Below, in pieces: positions 22,962 through 32,201 of a stretch of DNA of 64,000 nucleotides. Source of the DNA: Aureimonas sp. SK2 (GTDB lineage Bacteria; Pseudomonadota; Alphaproteobacteria; Rhizobiales; Rhizobiaceae). Position 1 is the stretch's first letter. The number at the start of each line of letters is the position of its first letter. Both the position numbers and the translations under genes were made by a program. The notes below the pieces were generated by a model. The model was not told the DNA's origin and did not search any database. It worked only from the letters and a program-made list of their open reading frames with translations. The stretch lies in NCBI RefSeq assembly GCF_029813115.1, contig NZ_JAPZDS010000010.1:1-64000 (forward strand). Reading direction: 5' to 3'.

Positions 22962-24756
22962 CATCGCCCTTTCGCCCTCGTCGACCCCCCGCAGTCTTCC
23001 CGGCGGCCGAGCAATCCCTGCGCTTTTCCTCGCACTGGCCCTGGCCTTCGTCGTCTTCGGACCTGCCGTCCTCGACCTCTACGCCATCAATCTTCTGACG
23101 CGTGCGTTTTTCGTCGCGATCGTCGCCATCACCGTCTCGATCCTTTGGGGAGCGACCGGGTTCCTCACGTTCGGACAGTCGGCCTTCTTCGGTATCGGCG
23201 CCTACGCGCTGGCGATGACCTTCACGGAGTTCGATTTCGGTCCATGGCAGGCCGCGCTCGGCTTCGCCCTTGCGATCCTGGCCGCAGGCGCCGTCGCCGC
23301 GTTCGTCGGCTGGATCTCGTTCTACCCGGGCTCTACCCCTCTCTACGCCACGGTGATCTCGCTCGTCCTGCCGATCGTCCTGGTCCAGGTTCTCTACTCC
23401 GGCGGGGAACTCACCGGGTCCTCCAGCGGGCTTGTCGGCTTCTTCACCTTCGATCTCGACCTCGACGTCTGGTTCCGAATTGGCGGCATCGCCCTCCTCC
23501 TCGTGACCGTCCTCGCGCAGGTCATGTTGTCCAGTGACGCGGGCCGGCTCCTTCTCGCCGTCCGCGACAACGAGGCCCGTTGCGCCTATCTCGGCATCGA
23601 CACGCCGAAGCTGCGCATCCTCCTCCTCGTCCTATGTGCGATGGTCGCCGCGGCGGCCGGCTTCGGCTACGCAGGCTTCGGCGGTGTCGCCGCTCCGGAG
23701 AACGCAAGCTTCGTTTTCGGCACGCAGCTCGTCGTCGCCGTCGCCCTGGGCGGACGCGGCTCTCCGATCGCCGCCGCCATCGGCGCCGTCGCGATCGAGA
23801 TCGCAACCGCCTACCTCTCCGGCATCCTGCCCTTCGTCTGGGAACTCCTCGTCGGAGCCGCATTCATCCTGACCATCCTGCTCCTTCCTGAGGGCCTGTT
23901 CGGCAGCATCCTCAAGCGGGTCTCGCCGCCGACGAAGGGTGCGCGCCTTGCCGAAACTGCGAGGGCTGTGGCTCCCGCGACGAGGAGTAGCGATGCGGCT
24001 GTCGTATGCCGCAACGTCTCGAAGAGCTTCGGATCCTTGCAGGTCCTGCGCGACGTCAACCTAGCGACGGCTCCCGGGGAGCTTGTCAGCCTCGTCGGCC
24101 CGAACGGTGCGGGCAAGTCGACCCTGATGAAGTGCCTTGCCGACGGGCGTGAGCGCAGCGGGGGCGACATCGCGGTCTTCGGACACGACATCGACAAGCT
24201 GCCACCGGACCGCCTTGTCCGCTTCGGCCTCGGCCGCAAGTTCCAGATGGCGTCGGTGTTCGAGAGCTTGACCGTCGCGGAGTGCCTCCGGGTCGCACGG
24301 GCCCGCTTCGAAAGCCCCTCGACGATTCGGCGCGCTACCGACTTGGCCTTGCCCGCGTCCGCCATTCGCATCGTCGAGATGTCGGGATTGGCGGATCGGC
24401 TGGACGTCGTCGCACGCGACCTCAGCCATGGCCTCAAGCAGGCCCTGGAGCTTGCGATGGTCATGGCGCTCGAGCCGAAAGTGGTGCTTCTCGACGAACC
24501 GACGGCCGGGCTGACGCGCATCGAGCGCCGGCAGATCGGTGCTATCCTTCAGGACCTCTGCCGCCAGGACGGGATCTGCATACTCCTCGTCGAGCACGAC
24601 CTCGACTTCGTGAAGGACATCTCGTCCCGCATCGTCGTCCTGCACCAGGGACGGATCGTGCTCGACGGCTCGACGGACGATGTCTTGTCGTCGCCGCTGA
24701 TCGAGGAAATCTACGCAGGGGCCCATGCGCCCGCAGCCGCGGAGGCACGCTCGTGA
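22954..24756 (+). CDS. Fused ABC permease-ATPase (LivM-LivG / UrtC-UrtD type)
   Basis: A 600-residue fusion starting with GTG at 22954, eight bases inside the preceding permease gene. Residues 1 to about 330 form a LivM/UrtC permease (ILWGATGFLTFGQSAFFGIGAYALAM). Residues about 350-600 form an ATPase with Walker A VGPNGAGKST, signature LSHGLKQALELAM and Walker B VVLLDEPTAGLT. The LSHG signature is closer to UrtD of urea transporters than to LivG. The GTGA overlap couples it to the second ATPase. Continuous reading through the junction without a stop or lost domain suggests a real fusion. Confidence 0.88.
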   Translation: MPDIALSPSSTPRSLPGGRAIPALFLALALAFVVFGPAVLDLYAINLLTRAFFVAIVAITVSILWGATGFLTFGQSAFFGIGAYALAMTFTEFDFGPWQAALGFALAILAAGAVAAFVGWISFYPGSTPLYATVISLVLPIVLVQVLYSGGELTGSSSGLVGFFTFDLDLDVWFRIGGIALLLVTVLAQVMLSSDAGRLLLAVRDNEARCAYLGIDTPKLRILLLVLCAMVAAAAGFGYAGFGGVAAPENASFVFGTQLVVAVALGGRGSPIAAAIGAVAIEIATAYLSGILPFVWELLVGAAFILTILLLPEGLFGSILKRVSPPTKGARLAETARAVAPATRSSDAAVVCRNVSKSFGSLQVLRDVNLATAPGELVSLVGPNGAGKSTLMKCLADGRERSGGDIAVFGHDIDKLPPDRLVRFGLGRKFQMASVFESLTVAECLRVARARFESPSTIRRATDLALPASAIRIVEMSGLADRLDVVARDLSHGLKQALELAMVMALEPKVVLLDEPTAGLTRIERRQIGAILQDLCRQDGICILLVEHDLDFVKDISSRIVVLHQGRIVLDGSTDDVLSSPLIEEIYAGAHAPAAAEARS

Positions 24757-25454
24757 GCGAGACACTCAGCATCCGCAACCTGACGAGCGGCTACGGCGGG
24801 GCCATAGTGCTCGACGACGTCTCGCTCGGGGTCGGCACAGGCCGCATCAGTGCCCTGATCGGACGGAACGGCGTCGGCAAGTCGACGCTCCTGAAGACGG
24901 TCATGGGGTTCCTGCCCGCACGTCGCGGCTCGGTCACCGTGGGCGGCGAGGAAGTGACCCGGGTCGCTCCGAACCGCCGCGCCGAGCAGGGCATCGCCTA
25001 CGCGCCCCAGGAGAAGGCGCTCTTCCAGGACCTGTCCGTCAGGGACAATCTTCGCCTCGGGATCCGGAGCGATGCGGAGTTCGATCGCCGCTTCGTCGCG
25101 GCCGAGGAGGCTTTCCCGTTCCTCGCCAGCCGCTTTCACCAACGGGCCGGCTCGCTGTCAGGCGGCGAGCAGAAGATGCTGATCGTCGCACGCGGCATCA
25201 TGGCAGAGCCGCGTCTCTTTATGCTCGACGAGGTGACGGAGGGCCTCCAGCCGTCGGTGATCGAGCGACTCGGCACCGTCCTGCGCTCATTGCGCGACCG
25301 CACGGGCGTCTCGATCCTTCTGGTGGAGCAACATCTCCCGTTCGTCATGAGTGTCGCCGACGACTTCGCCGTCATGAAGGGCGGACAGGTCGCGGCTTCG
25401 GGTCCGATGGGCCCCGAGGCGCAGGGCGCGATCGAGGAGGCCATGCGGTTCTGA
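24753..25454 (+). CDS. Amide-type ABC ATPase (LivF/UrtE-like)
   Basis: A 233-residue ATPase starting with GTG 24753 in a GTGA overlap with the fusion gene. It has Walker A IGRNGVGKST, signature LSGGEQKMLIVARG and Walker B LFMLDEVTEGLQPSVI. The EGLQPS wording is typical of UrtE-like subunits and supports urea or amide as the transported class. It completes the importer, and its stop overlaps the asparaginase start by one base (TGATG). Confidence 0.9.
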   Translation: MSETLSIRNLTSGYGGAIVLDDVSLGVGTGRISALIGRNGVGKSTLLKTVMGFLPARRGSVTVGGEEVTRVAPNRRAEQGIAYAPQEKALFQDLSVRDNLRLGIRSDAEFDRRFVAAEEAFPFLASRFHQRAGSLSGGEQKMLIVARGIMAEPRLFMLDEVTEGLQPSVIERLGTVLRSLRDRTGVSILLVEQHLPFVMSVADDFAVMKGGQVAASGPMGPEAQGAIEEAMRF

Positions 25455-26464
25455 TGTCCTCCCGCAACGAACCACGACGGGTGCATGTCCTGACCACTGG
25501 GGGGACGATCGCCTCCAAGAGGCGCGATGTCGACGGAGACGTCGTTGCTGCTGCGAGCGGCGCTGACCTCCTTGCATCGGTCGGCGGCGCGATCGCCGGC
25601 ATCGACGTGACCGTCGAGGACTTCTGCCAAGTGGGCAGCTACGCCATGGACCTGCCGCTGGTGCTGTCGCTCTCCCGACGTATTCGTCAACACCTGTCGC
25701 GATCCGACTGCGACGGCGTCGTCGTCACGCACGGCACCGACACGATGGAGGAGAGTGCCTATCTCTGCGACCTGACGGTGCCCGGCGACAAGCCGGTCGT
25801 CTTCACCGGAGCCCAGCGCAACGCCGACATGCCGAACACCGACGGACCGGAGAACCTGCGCGACGCGATCTCCCTCGCAGCGACCCCTGCCGCGGGCGGC
25901 ATGGGAACCCTCCTATGCTTCGACGGAACCTTCCATGCCGCCCGCGACGTCACCAAGACGCACACGACCAGGCTCGACGCCTTCGGTTCTCGCGGGCACG
26001 GACCACTGGGCACGATCGCGTTCGGACAGGTCGACGTCCGTCGCCGCTGCCGGCGATCCGAGACCTTAGATCCGACGCGCCTCGACGGTGGGGTTCAGTT
26101 GCTGAAGCTCTCTTTGGGAGCCGACCCCAGGATGATCGTTGCGCTAAGGGAGTTGGGGGCCACTGCCATCGTGATCGAGGCGTTCGGTCTCGGGAACGCA
26201 CCGCCGGCGCTCCTCCGACCGATCGAGGAATGCGTGGACTCGGGCGTTCCCATTATCATCTCCAGTCGATGCGCCGAGGGTCCTACGCGCCCCCTCTATG
26301 GGAACGGAGGCGGTCGGGATCTCGAGCGGAGCGGTGCAATCTTTGCTTCAGACCTCGCGGGGACGAAGGCGCGGCTCCTCGCATCCGTGCTTCTTGGCTC
26401 GGGTCATGCCGGGCACGAATTCGAGCAGGCGTTCGTGCGGTGCGTGACGTTTGCCGCGGAATGA
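25454..26464 (+). CDS. ansA: L-asparaginase-family amidohydrolase
   Basis: A 336-residue asparaginase. The first catalytic threonine lies in HVLTTGGTIASK and the second in VVVTHGTDTMEESAY. It hydrolyses L-asparagine (possibly glutamine) to the acid and ammonia. There is no signal peptide, so it is cytoplasmic. It is the last gene of the nitrilase/ABC operon (start ATG 25454 overlaps the ATPase stop). The operon thus carries two different amide-cleaving enzymes behind one amide sensor and one importer, which suggests use of amides or asparagine-like compounds as a nitrogen source. Confidence 0.88.
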   Translation: MSSRNEPRRVHVLTTGGTIASKRRDVDGDVVAAASGADLLASVGGAIAGIDVTVEDFCQVGSYAMDLPLVLSLSRRIRQHLSRSDCDGVVVTHGTDTMEESAYLCDLTVPGDKPVVFTGAQRNADMPNTDGPENLRDAISLAATPAAGGMGTLLCFDGTFHAARDVTKTHTTRLDAFGSRGHGPLGTIAFGQVDVRRRCRRSETLDPTRLDGGVQLLKLSLGADPRMIVALRELGATAIVIEAFGLGNAPPALLRPIEECVDSGVPIIISSRCAEGPTRPLYGNGGGRDLERSGAIFASDLAGTKARLLASVLLGSGHAGHEFEQAFVRCVTFAAE

Positions 26465-26599
26465 ACCGTCTTCAGGCCTGCCGCCAATGCAGGCTACCAC
26501 AGCGCTTTGCTCAACTGATCAGGATCCGGGTAAAGATCGGCAGGTATCCTCGGCTCGGCGCCGTAAAGCAGACGGTCGGGAAACCACCCGTCCGACCCA

Positions 26600-27340
26600 T
26601 CAACGCTGACGTACGATTGCCCCGATGGCGTTGACGACGATGCGCGAGACGGTGAGCGCCGATAGCCCGTCGACGTCGGCGGCCGGCAGCAACTCGACCA
26701 CGTCCATCCCGACGATCCGCCCCCGTCGCACCACGCCCGCAACGAGGTCGATGGTCTGCGTGTAGGTGAGACCGCCCGGCGTTCGAGCCGCCACCCCCGG
26801 CATGACGGACGGGTCAAGGCCGTCGCAGTCCAGCGTCACGACACCCGTGCGCCCTCGGGCAGATGGCGCAGCGCGGCCTCAACCTCGACCTGTCCCGCAC
26901 TACCGACGCTGCGGATGCCGACCTGAGCGATGCCGGCGACATGCCGCATTTCGCTCGCCCAACGCATGGGACTGGAGTAACCGTCTCGCTCGCCCTCAAC
27001 CTCATCGCGCCAGTCGATATGCGCGTCGATCTGTAGGATCCAGATGGTCCGTGCTCGGCGAAGGCAGCGAGAAAGGGGATCGGCACGGAGTCGTCGCCCC
27101 CGATCAGGATCGGCACGGCCCCTTGGGCCAGAACCTCGCGGGTCTTCCACTCGATCCGCTCACGGTTGCCCGCGCCGTCGCCCATCACGGTCTCGACATT
27201 TCCTGCATCAACGCAGCAGACCGGGCCGCCATCGAAGAGGGGACCGTCGAGGTCGAAGTCCCAGCGCTCAACCAGCGCTGCGTCCTCCTGACTGGTGGCG
27301 CGGATGGCATCCGCTGCGAGCGCGTGACCACTACTGTCCC
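26600..27340 (-). pseudogene. Ureohydrolase (agmatinase-family) pseudogene
   Basis: Minus-strand fragments in three frames read as one agmatinase-type protein. The first piece has ADAIRATSQEDAALVERWD and PILIGGDDSVPIPFLAAF; a shift near 27045 leads to LQIDAHIDWRDEVEGE (the DxHxD metal site), and another near 26840 leads to VTLDCDGLDPSVMPG. It stops at 26600. Two frameshifts and loss of the N-terminus at the junction with a GMC fragment make it non-functional. Sequencing error could explain the shifts but not the truncation. Confidence 0.75.
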
Positions 27341-27344
27341 GGCA

Positions 27345-28317
27345 GAGCTCCATCAACGCCATGATCTTCGTGCGCGGCGCGCGGGAGGATTTCGACGACT
27401 GGCGCGCGGCCGGAAATCCGGGATGGGGCTTCGACGACGTCCTGCCCTTCTTCCGCAAGCTGGAGACGCACGAGAGCGGGGACGGTCCCTGGCACGGCGA
27501 CCAAGGGCCGATCCATGTAACGCCGATGCGCCCCGGCATCCACGCGGTCTCGAAAGCCTTTCTCGAGGGATGCCGCGAACTGCAACTGCCTGAAAACCCG
27601 GACTTCAACGGCGAGCGGATCGAGGGGGCCGGCGTCTACGACGTGAACACGCGCGCCGGCCTGCGCTCGTCCTCCTCGCGCGAGTATCTCCATCCCGCGC
27701 GCCGCCGGCCCAACCTGAGGATCCTGCACCATACCCAGGTGGACCACCTCCTCTGGCGGGACGGACGCATCGATGGCGTCACGGCGCGACGCGGCGGGGA
27801 AGCGGTGATGTTCCGTGCGCGCAGCGAGGTGATCCTATGCGGGGGCGCCTTCGCGAGCCCGAAGCTCCTGCAACTCTCCGGCATCGGCGACGGCGCCCAT
27901 CTTGGCGCGATCGGCGTAGAGGCCCGGCGGCATCTGCCGGCCGTCGGTCGCAACCTCCAGGACCATGTCTGCGCCAGCTTCTACTATCGTTCGCGCGTGC
28001 CGACGCTGAACGCCGCCTTCGGCCACCCGATCGGACTGGCGCGGCTGGCGCTGCAATGGCTCCTCACGCGCCGGGGGCCCTTTGCCATGAACGTCAATCA
28101 GGCCGGCGGCTTCTTCCGTGGACGACCGGACCGGGAACGGGCGAACCTGCAACTCTATTTCAATCCGCTCTCCTACCGCATCCCCGACGATCCGAAGGCG
28201 GGGCTCGCCCCAGAGCCCTATCCAGGCTTCCTCCTCTGCTTCAATCCCGGCCGCGCACCGACAATGATGGTAGCCGAGAAAGGCGCGGCGATGATTGTCG
28301 AGGATCAAGGGCTGTGA
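27345..28317 (+). pseudogene. GMC oxidoreductase fragment, truncated at both ends
   Basis: From about 27345 the + frame reads SSINAMIFVRGAREDFDDW and continues through SSSREYLHPARR, ILCGGAFASPKLLQLSGIG and GRNLQDHVCASFYY, which is the middle of a choline-dehydrogenase-like GMC enzyme. The FAD-binding N-terminus is missing, being replaced by the opposite-strand ureohydrolase remnant. Similarity stops near 28262 (CFNPGRAPT), before the C-terminal catalytic domain. The remaining open frame to 28317 is unrelated. Confidence 0.8.
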
Positions 28318-28478
28318 CGCTGGGACGTCGGCGTCCGAAAGTGGACGAACCGCTTTGGAGGCGCAACGAGTGGAAAGCTGCCGTTGCGCAGATGAACGGG
28401 GATCGCCGACCCGGAGCTTGAGCGAGGTGGTTGAATGCTGCTGTCGAACCCATTCTCCCGCCTCGATCGTGCTTCTAC

Positions 28479-29237
28479 CTACTCGTAGAACATGCAGATC
28501 CGTCGCCCGTCGATCTCGTGCACGCCGATCTCCATCTCGTAGATGTCGCGCAGGATGTCCGGTCGGATGATGGCGGCGGGGGGGCCCTGCCGGCGGATCG
28601 CACCGTGGCGCATGGCGACGATGTGGTCGGCGTACCAGGAGGCGAAGTTGATGTCGTGGAGGACGACCACGACCGTCTTGCGGAAGTCCTTGGCCGCCTC
28701 GCGCCAGAGCCGCATCATCGCGGCGGCGTGCTTCATGTCGAGATTGTTCAGCGGCTCGTCGAGAAAGACGTAGTCGGTGTCCTGGCACAGCACCATGGCG
28801 ACGAAGGCTCGCTGGCGCTGGCCGCCGGAGAGTTCGTCGAGGAACCGGTGCGAAAGGTCGGTGAGGTTCAGGTAGTCGAGCGCGCGCGCGACATGGGCGG
28901 CGTCGTCCGTCGTCGGCCGGCCGCGCGAATGGGGATAGCGCCCGAAGGTCACGAGGTCGCGCACCGTGAGCCTCGCCGCCATATGGTTATCCTGCCGCAG
29001 GACCGCGAGCCGCCTGGCAAGGGCGTCGCTCGGCGTCGTCGCGACATCGAGCCCGTCCACGGTGACGGTTCCGGCATCCATGCCGACGAACCGTGCCATC
29101 ATCGAAAGAAGGGTCGACTTCCCGGCGCCGTTCGGGCCGATGATGGCCGTGATGCCGTGCGCGGGAAGTTCGAGGGTGACGTCGTCGACGACGAGCGTCT
29201 CGCCGTAACGCTTGGACACGCCGGAGGCGACGATCAA
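28479..29237 (-). CDS. Iron-siderophore ABC transporter ATP-binding protein
   Basis: A 252-residue FepC/FecE-type ATPase: Walker A IGPNGAGKST, signature LSGGQRQRAFVAMVL and Walker B YVFLDEPLNNLDMKH, where NNLDM is typical of iron-siderophore ATPases. Translation probably starts at a TTG (29237) overlapping the permease stop (TTGA), because family homology begins at once (IVASGVSKRYGE) and no ATG lies near. It is the last gene of the second siderophore operon. Confidence 0.88.
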   Translation of the reverse strand: MIVASGVSKRYGETLVVDDVTLELPAHGITAIIGPNGAGKSTLLSMMARFVGMDAGTVTVDGLDVATTPSDALARRLAVLRQDNHMAARLTVRDLVTFGRYPHSRGRPTTDDAAHVARALDYLNLTDLSHRFLDELSGGQRQRAFVAMVLCQDTDYVFLDEPLNNLDMKHAAAMMRLWREAAKDFRKTVVVVLHDINFASWYADHIVAMRHGAIRRQGPPAAIIRPDILRDIYEMEIGVHEIDGRRICMFYE

Positions 29238-30226
29238 CGGGCGGCTCCCCGAACGATGAGAATGAGGAAGACGAACCCGCCCAGGAACTCGACGATGATC
29301 GAAAGGGCGGTGTCGAAGGCGAACACGCGCTCCAGCACGGCCTGTCCGCCGACCAGCGCGACGATGCCGAGAAGCACGGCCGCCGGCAGGACGTGGCGGT
29401 GCAGGCTGTCTCCCAGAAGAGCCCGTGCGAGGCTCACGACGAGAAGACCGAAGAAGGTGATCGGACCGACCAGCGCGGTGGAGACCGCGACGAGCACGGC
29501 GATGCCCGTCAGGATGGTCATCACCGCGCGGGGATAGTCGACGCCGAGGCTGATCGCCTGCGACCGGCCGAGCGTTAGGACGTCGAACGTATGGGCGATC
29601 CGCCAGAGCACGGCGGACACGAGACCGGCCAGCGCGAACGAGACGCCGAGCAGCGTGGTCTCGACGCTCTGGAAGCTGGCGAACAGCGCGTCCTGCAGGA
29701 CTTGAAACGCGTTCGGATCGAGAATGCGCTGCATGAACGTCGAGATCGAGCGGAAAAAGATGCCGAACACGATCCCGACGAGGATCAGACGATGCAGGCT
29801 CCGTTCCTCGCCGAGGAACAGCCACCGGAACAGCACCCAGGCGAACCCGGTCATCAGGACGACCTCGGCCAGGAAGCGCATGTGCGGGTCCGCAAGTGCC
29901 AGCGTCTGCGTTCCCAGAAAGAACACGATCGACGTCTGCACCAGAACGAAGATCGCGTCGAAGCCCATGATCGACGGCGTCAGGATGCGGTTGTTGCTGA
30001 CCGTCTGGAACAGGACGGTGGACACCGCGATCGTATAGGCCACGAGAACGAGGGCGAGGAGACGTTGTCCGCGGAAGGTCAGGACGAAGCTCCAGGGGCC
30101 CCGCGCGCCGAGCGTCAGGAACGCCGCAACGGACAGGAGGGCGAGCCCACTGAGAACGGCGATCACGATCGCCGGCCGGCTCCAGCGTCCCGCCGGGGCG
30201 GTCCGAAGCGCTGCGATCCGCGTCAC
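29234..30226 (-). CDS. Iron-siderophore ABC permease (FecCD family), second subunit
   Basis: A 330-residue FecCD-family permease with about nine hydrophobic helices. Segments include VLVAYTIAVSTVLFQTVSNNRILTP (split AYTIAVSTVLFQ and NNRILTPSIMGFD) and the conserved GPITFFGLLVVSLAR region. The start is a GTG at 30226 in a GTGA overlap with the first permease. The QTVSNNRILTP motif resembles FatC/CeuC-type subunits paired with FatB-like binding proteins. Confidence 0.88.
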   Translation of the reverse strand: MTRIAALRTAPAGRWSRPAIVIAVLSGLALLSVAAFLTLGARGPWSFVLTFRGQRLLALVLVAYTIAVSTVLFQTVSNNRILTPSIMGFDAIFVLVQTSIVFFLGTQTLALADPHMRFLAEVVLMTGFAWVLFRWLFLGEERSLHRLILVGIVFGIFFRSISTFMQRILDPNAFQVLQDALFASFQSVETTLLGVSFALAGLVSAVLWRIAHTFDVLTLGRSQAISLGVDYPRAVMTILTGIAVLVAVSTALVGPITFFGLLVVSLARALLGDSLHRHVLPAAVLLGIVALVGGQAVLERVFAFDTALSIIVEFLGGFVFLILIVRGAAR

Positions 30227-31230
30227 GGGCGCCGACCCTGGCTGCGCAGAAGCAACCCCAGAAAGATCGCCGCCCCGATCGTGCCCACCACGACGCCGAT
30301 CGGAACCTCGTAGGGGTAGCGGATCAGTCGGCCGACGATGTCGCAGGCGAGAACGAAGAGCGCGCCGAGGCTGGCGACCCAGGGAACCGTGATGCGCATG
30401 TTGTCGCCGACCATCAGCGAGACGAGATTGGGCACGATCAATCCGAGGAACGGTATCGAGCCGACCGAGACCAGCGTCACCGAGGCGATCACGGAAACGA
30501 GCACGAGACCGAGCGTCATCACGGCCGCGTAATTCAGCCCGAGATTGGTGGTGAAGTCGTCCCCCATGCCGGCCACGGTAAAGCGGTCGGCGGCGATATA
30601 GGCCAGGATCGTCGCGCCGAGGCCGAACCAGAGAAGTTCGTAACGGCCGCGCAGGACGCCCGAGAAGTCGCCGATCGTCCACGCGAGAACCGAGGGCAGA
30701 AGATTGAAGCGATAGGCGATGAAGGTGGTGACGGCCCCGATCATGCCGCCCAGCATGATCCCCACGAGCGGCACCAGCATCGCATCGCGCAAGGGAACGA
30801 AGCGTAGGATGCGCAGGAACAGCGCCGTGCCGGCCATCGCGAACAGCGCCGCCACGATCATCTTGGCCATCAGTGGCCAGCCGGGTGCCAGAAGGGTGAC
30901 AGTGAGAAAGCCGAGCGAGGCCGCCTCCGTGGTTCCGGCCGTCGACGGCTCGACGAACCGGTTGCGCACGATGATCTGCATGAGGAGACCGGCGATGGCG
31001 AGCGCCGAGCCGGCGAGAAGGATCGCCGCCGTGCGCGGAATGCGGCTGACGAGGAGGACCTGCATCACGCGGTCGTCCTCGCCCGTTCCGAAGAGCCGGT
31101 CCGGCGATACGTCGCTGATGCCGATGAAAAGGCTCAGCACCGCGAGCCCCGTCACCAGCGCGAGCGTCGCGCCAAGCAGGACGGGATGCGCGCCCGGGTC
31201 GCGGGGCGTTGGCGTGCCGATCGCCGTCAT
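30223..31230 (-). CDS. Iron-siderophore ABC permease (FecCD family), first subunit
   Basis: A 335-residue FecCD-family permease with about nine helices. It has the family segments SRIPRTAAILLAGSALAIAG, IIVRNRFVEPSTAGTTEAAS (FatD/CeuB-like) and VGSIPFLGLIVPNLVS. The ATG at 31230 lies 14 bp after the binding-protein stop, so the genes are tightly coupled. It forms the heterodimeric channel with the next gene. Confidence 0.88.
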   Translation of the reverse strand: MTAIGTPTPRDPGAHPVLLGATLALVTGLAVLSLFIGISDVSPDRLFGTGEDDRVMQVLLVSRIPRTAAILLAGSALAIAGLLMQIIVRNRFVEPSTAGTTEAASLGFLTVTLLAPGWPLMAKMIVAALFAMAGTALFLRILRFVPLRDAMLVPLVGIMLGGMIGAVTTFIAYRFNLLPSVLAWTIGDFSGVLRGRYELLWFGLGATILAYIAADRFTVAGMGDDFTTNLGLNYAAVMTLGLVLVSVIASVTLVSVGSIPFLGLIVPNLVSLMVGDNMRITVPWVASLGALFVLACDIVGRLIRYPYEVPIGVVVGTIGAAIFLGLLLRSQGRRP

Positions 31231-31244
31231 GGGTCGCCCGCTCG

Positions 31245-32168
31245 TCAGGACGCGCGTCCGTAGCCCGCGATCACCTGGTCGAGCAGCAGCATCAGTCCGG
31301 TATAGCCGTGCATCGTCACATAGGCCGCAGCGGGATCGAGATAGATGATCCGGTCGCGCTGCCAGAAGTTCGTGCGGTGGATCAGTTCGTTGTCGAGCGT
31401 CGCGCGGGCCGCGCCTTCGCGTCCGATCGCTGCGTCGCGATCGATCACGAAGAGCCAGTCCGGATTGGTCTCGACCAGATACTCGAAGGACGCCCCGTCG
31501 CCGCCGTCGCGGCGATCGTCCACCGTTTCGGCGACCGGCGGGATGCCGACCGCGTCGTGAAGCCAGGCGACGCGCGACCGGGTGCCGTAGATGCCGAGCC
31601 GCCCGGCGTTGGTGATGACGACCAGCGCGCTCCCCTTGCCCGCGGCCGCCGCCCGGGCTTCCATGATCTTGCGGTCAAGCGAGGCTGCAAGGTCCGCGGC
31701 GCGCTCTTCGACGCCGAAGATCTCGCCGTACTTGGCTAGGTTCGCCTTCACGCCGCCGACGATGTCGGCATTGTCCACCGACATGTCGATCGTGGGAAGG
31801 AGGGGGCTGAGTGTCGGGTAGGCGCGGCGCGAGCGCCCGGCGACGATCACGAGATCTGGCCCTGCCGCCGCGATACCCTCGACGTCCGGCTCCTGCAGGG
31901 AGCCGTAGCGCGGCAGGTCGTCCGGCACGAGGGCGGAAAGGTAAGGCGGCTCGGCGGAGGCCGGCGCCCCCGCCACCGCGACCCCGAGCGCGTGAAGGTT
32001 GTCGAACGCCGCCCAATCGGCGACCACCACCGTCTGCGGAACGGCTTCAAGCGTCGTCTCGCCCTGCGCGTGCGTCACGCTGAAAGGCTCGGCGTGCGCC
32101 GCGGGCACGAAGGCGGGAAGCGTTAGTGCGGCGGCGAGAAGCGCCCGGCGAAGATGGATCTGCAGCAT
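31245..32168 (-). CDS. Siderophore ABC substrate-binding protein (FatB/CeuE-like)
   Basis: A 307-residue class III periplasmic binding protein with a signal peptide (LLAAALTLPAFVPAAHAE). The mature part has TVVVADWAAFDNLHALGV, PDLVIVAGRSRRAY and SALVVITNAGRLGIYG, the pattern of FatB/CeuE/YclQ proteins that bind catecholate-type siderophores. It lies 33 bp downstream of the TonB receptor and 14 bp upstream of the permeases, giving receptor, binding protein, two permeases and ATPase in order. Confidence 0.88.
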   Translation of the reverse strand: MLQIHLRRALLAAALTLPAFVPAAHAEPFSVTHAQGETTLEAVPQTVVVADWAAFDNLHALGVAVAGAPASAEPPYLSALVPDDLPRYGSLQEPDVEGIAAAGPDLVIVAGRSRRAYPTLSPLLPTIDMSVDNADIVGGVKANLAKYGEIFGVEERAADLAASLDRKIMEARAAAAGKGSALVVITNAGRLGIYGTRSRVAWLHDAVGIPPVAETVDDRRDGGDGASFEYLVETNPDWLFVIDRDAAIGREGAARATLDNELIHRTNFWQRDRIIYLDPAAAYVTMHGYTGLMLLLDQVIAGYGRAS

Positions 32169-32201
32169 GGTGCGGCTCCGAGGGGAGAGAGGCCTGATGG
32201 T

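Noticed and set aside
30719-31348. 209-residue + strand frame across the FecCD permease
   Set aside because: No family similarity; lies opposite a permease with good membrane helices and coupling overlaps.
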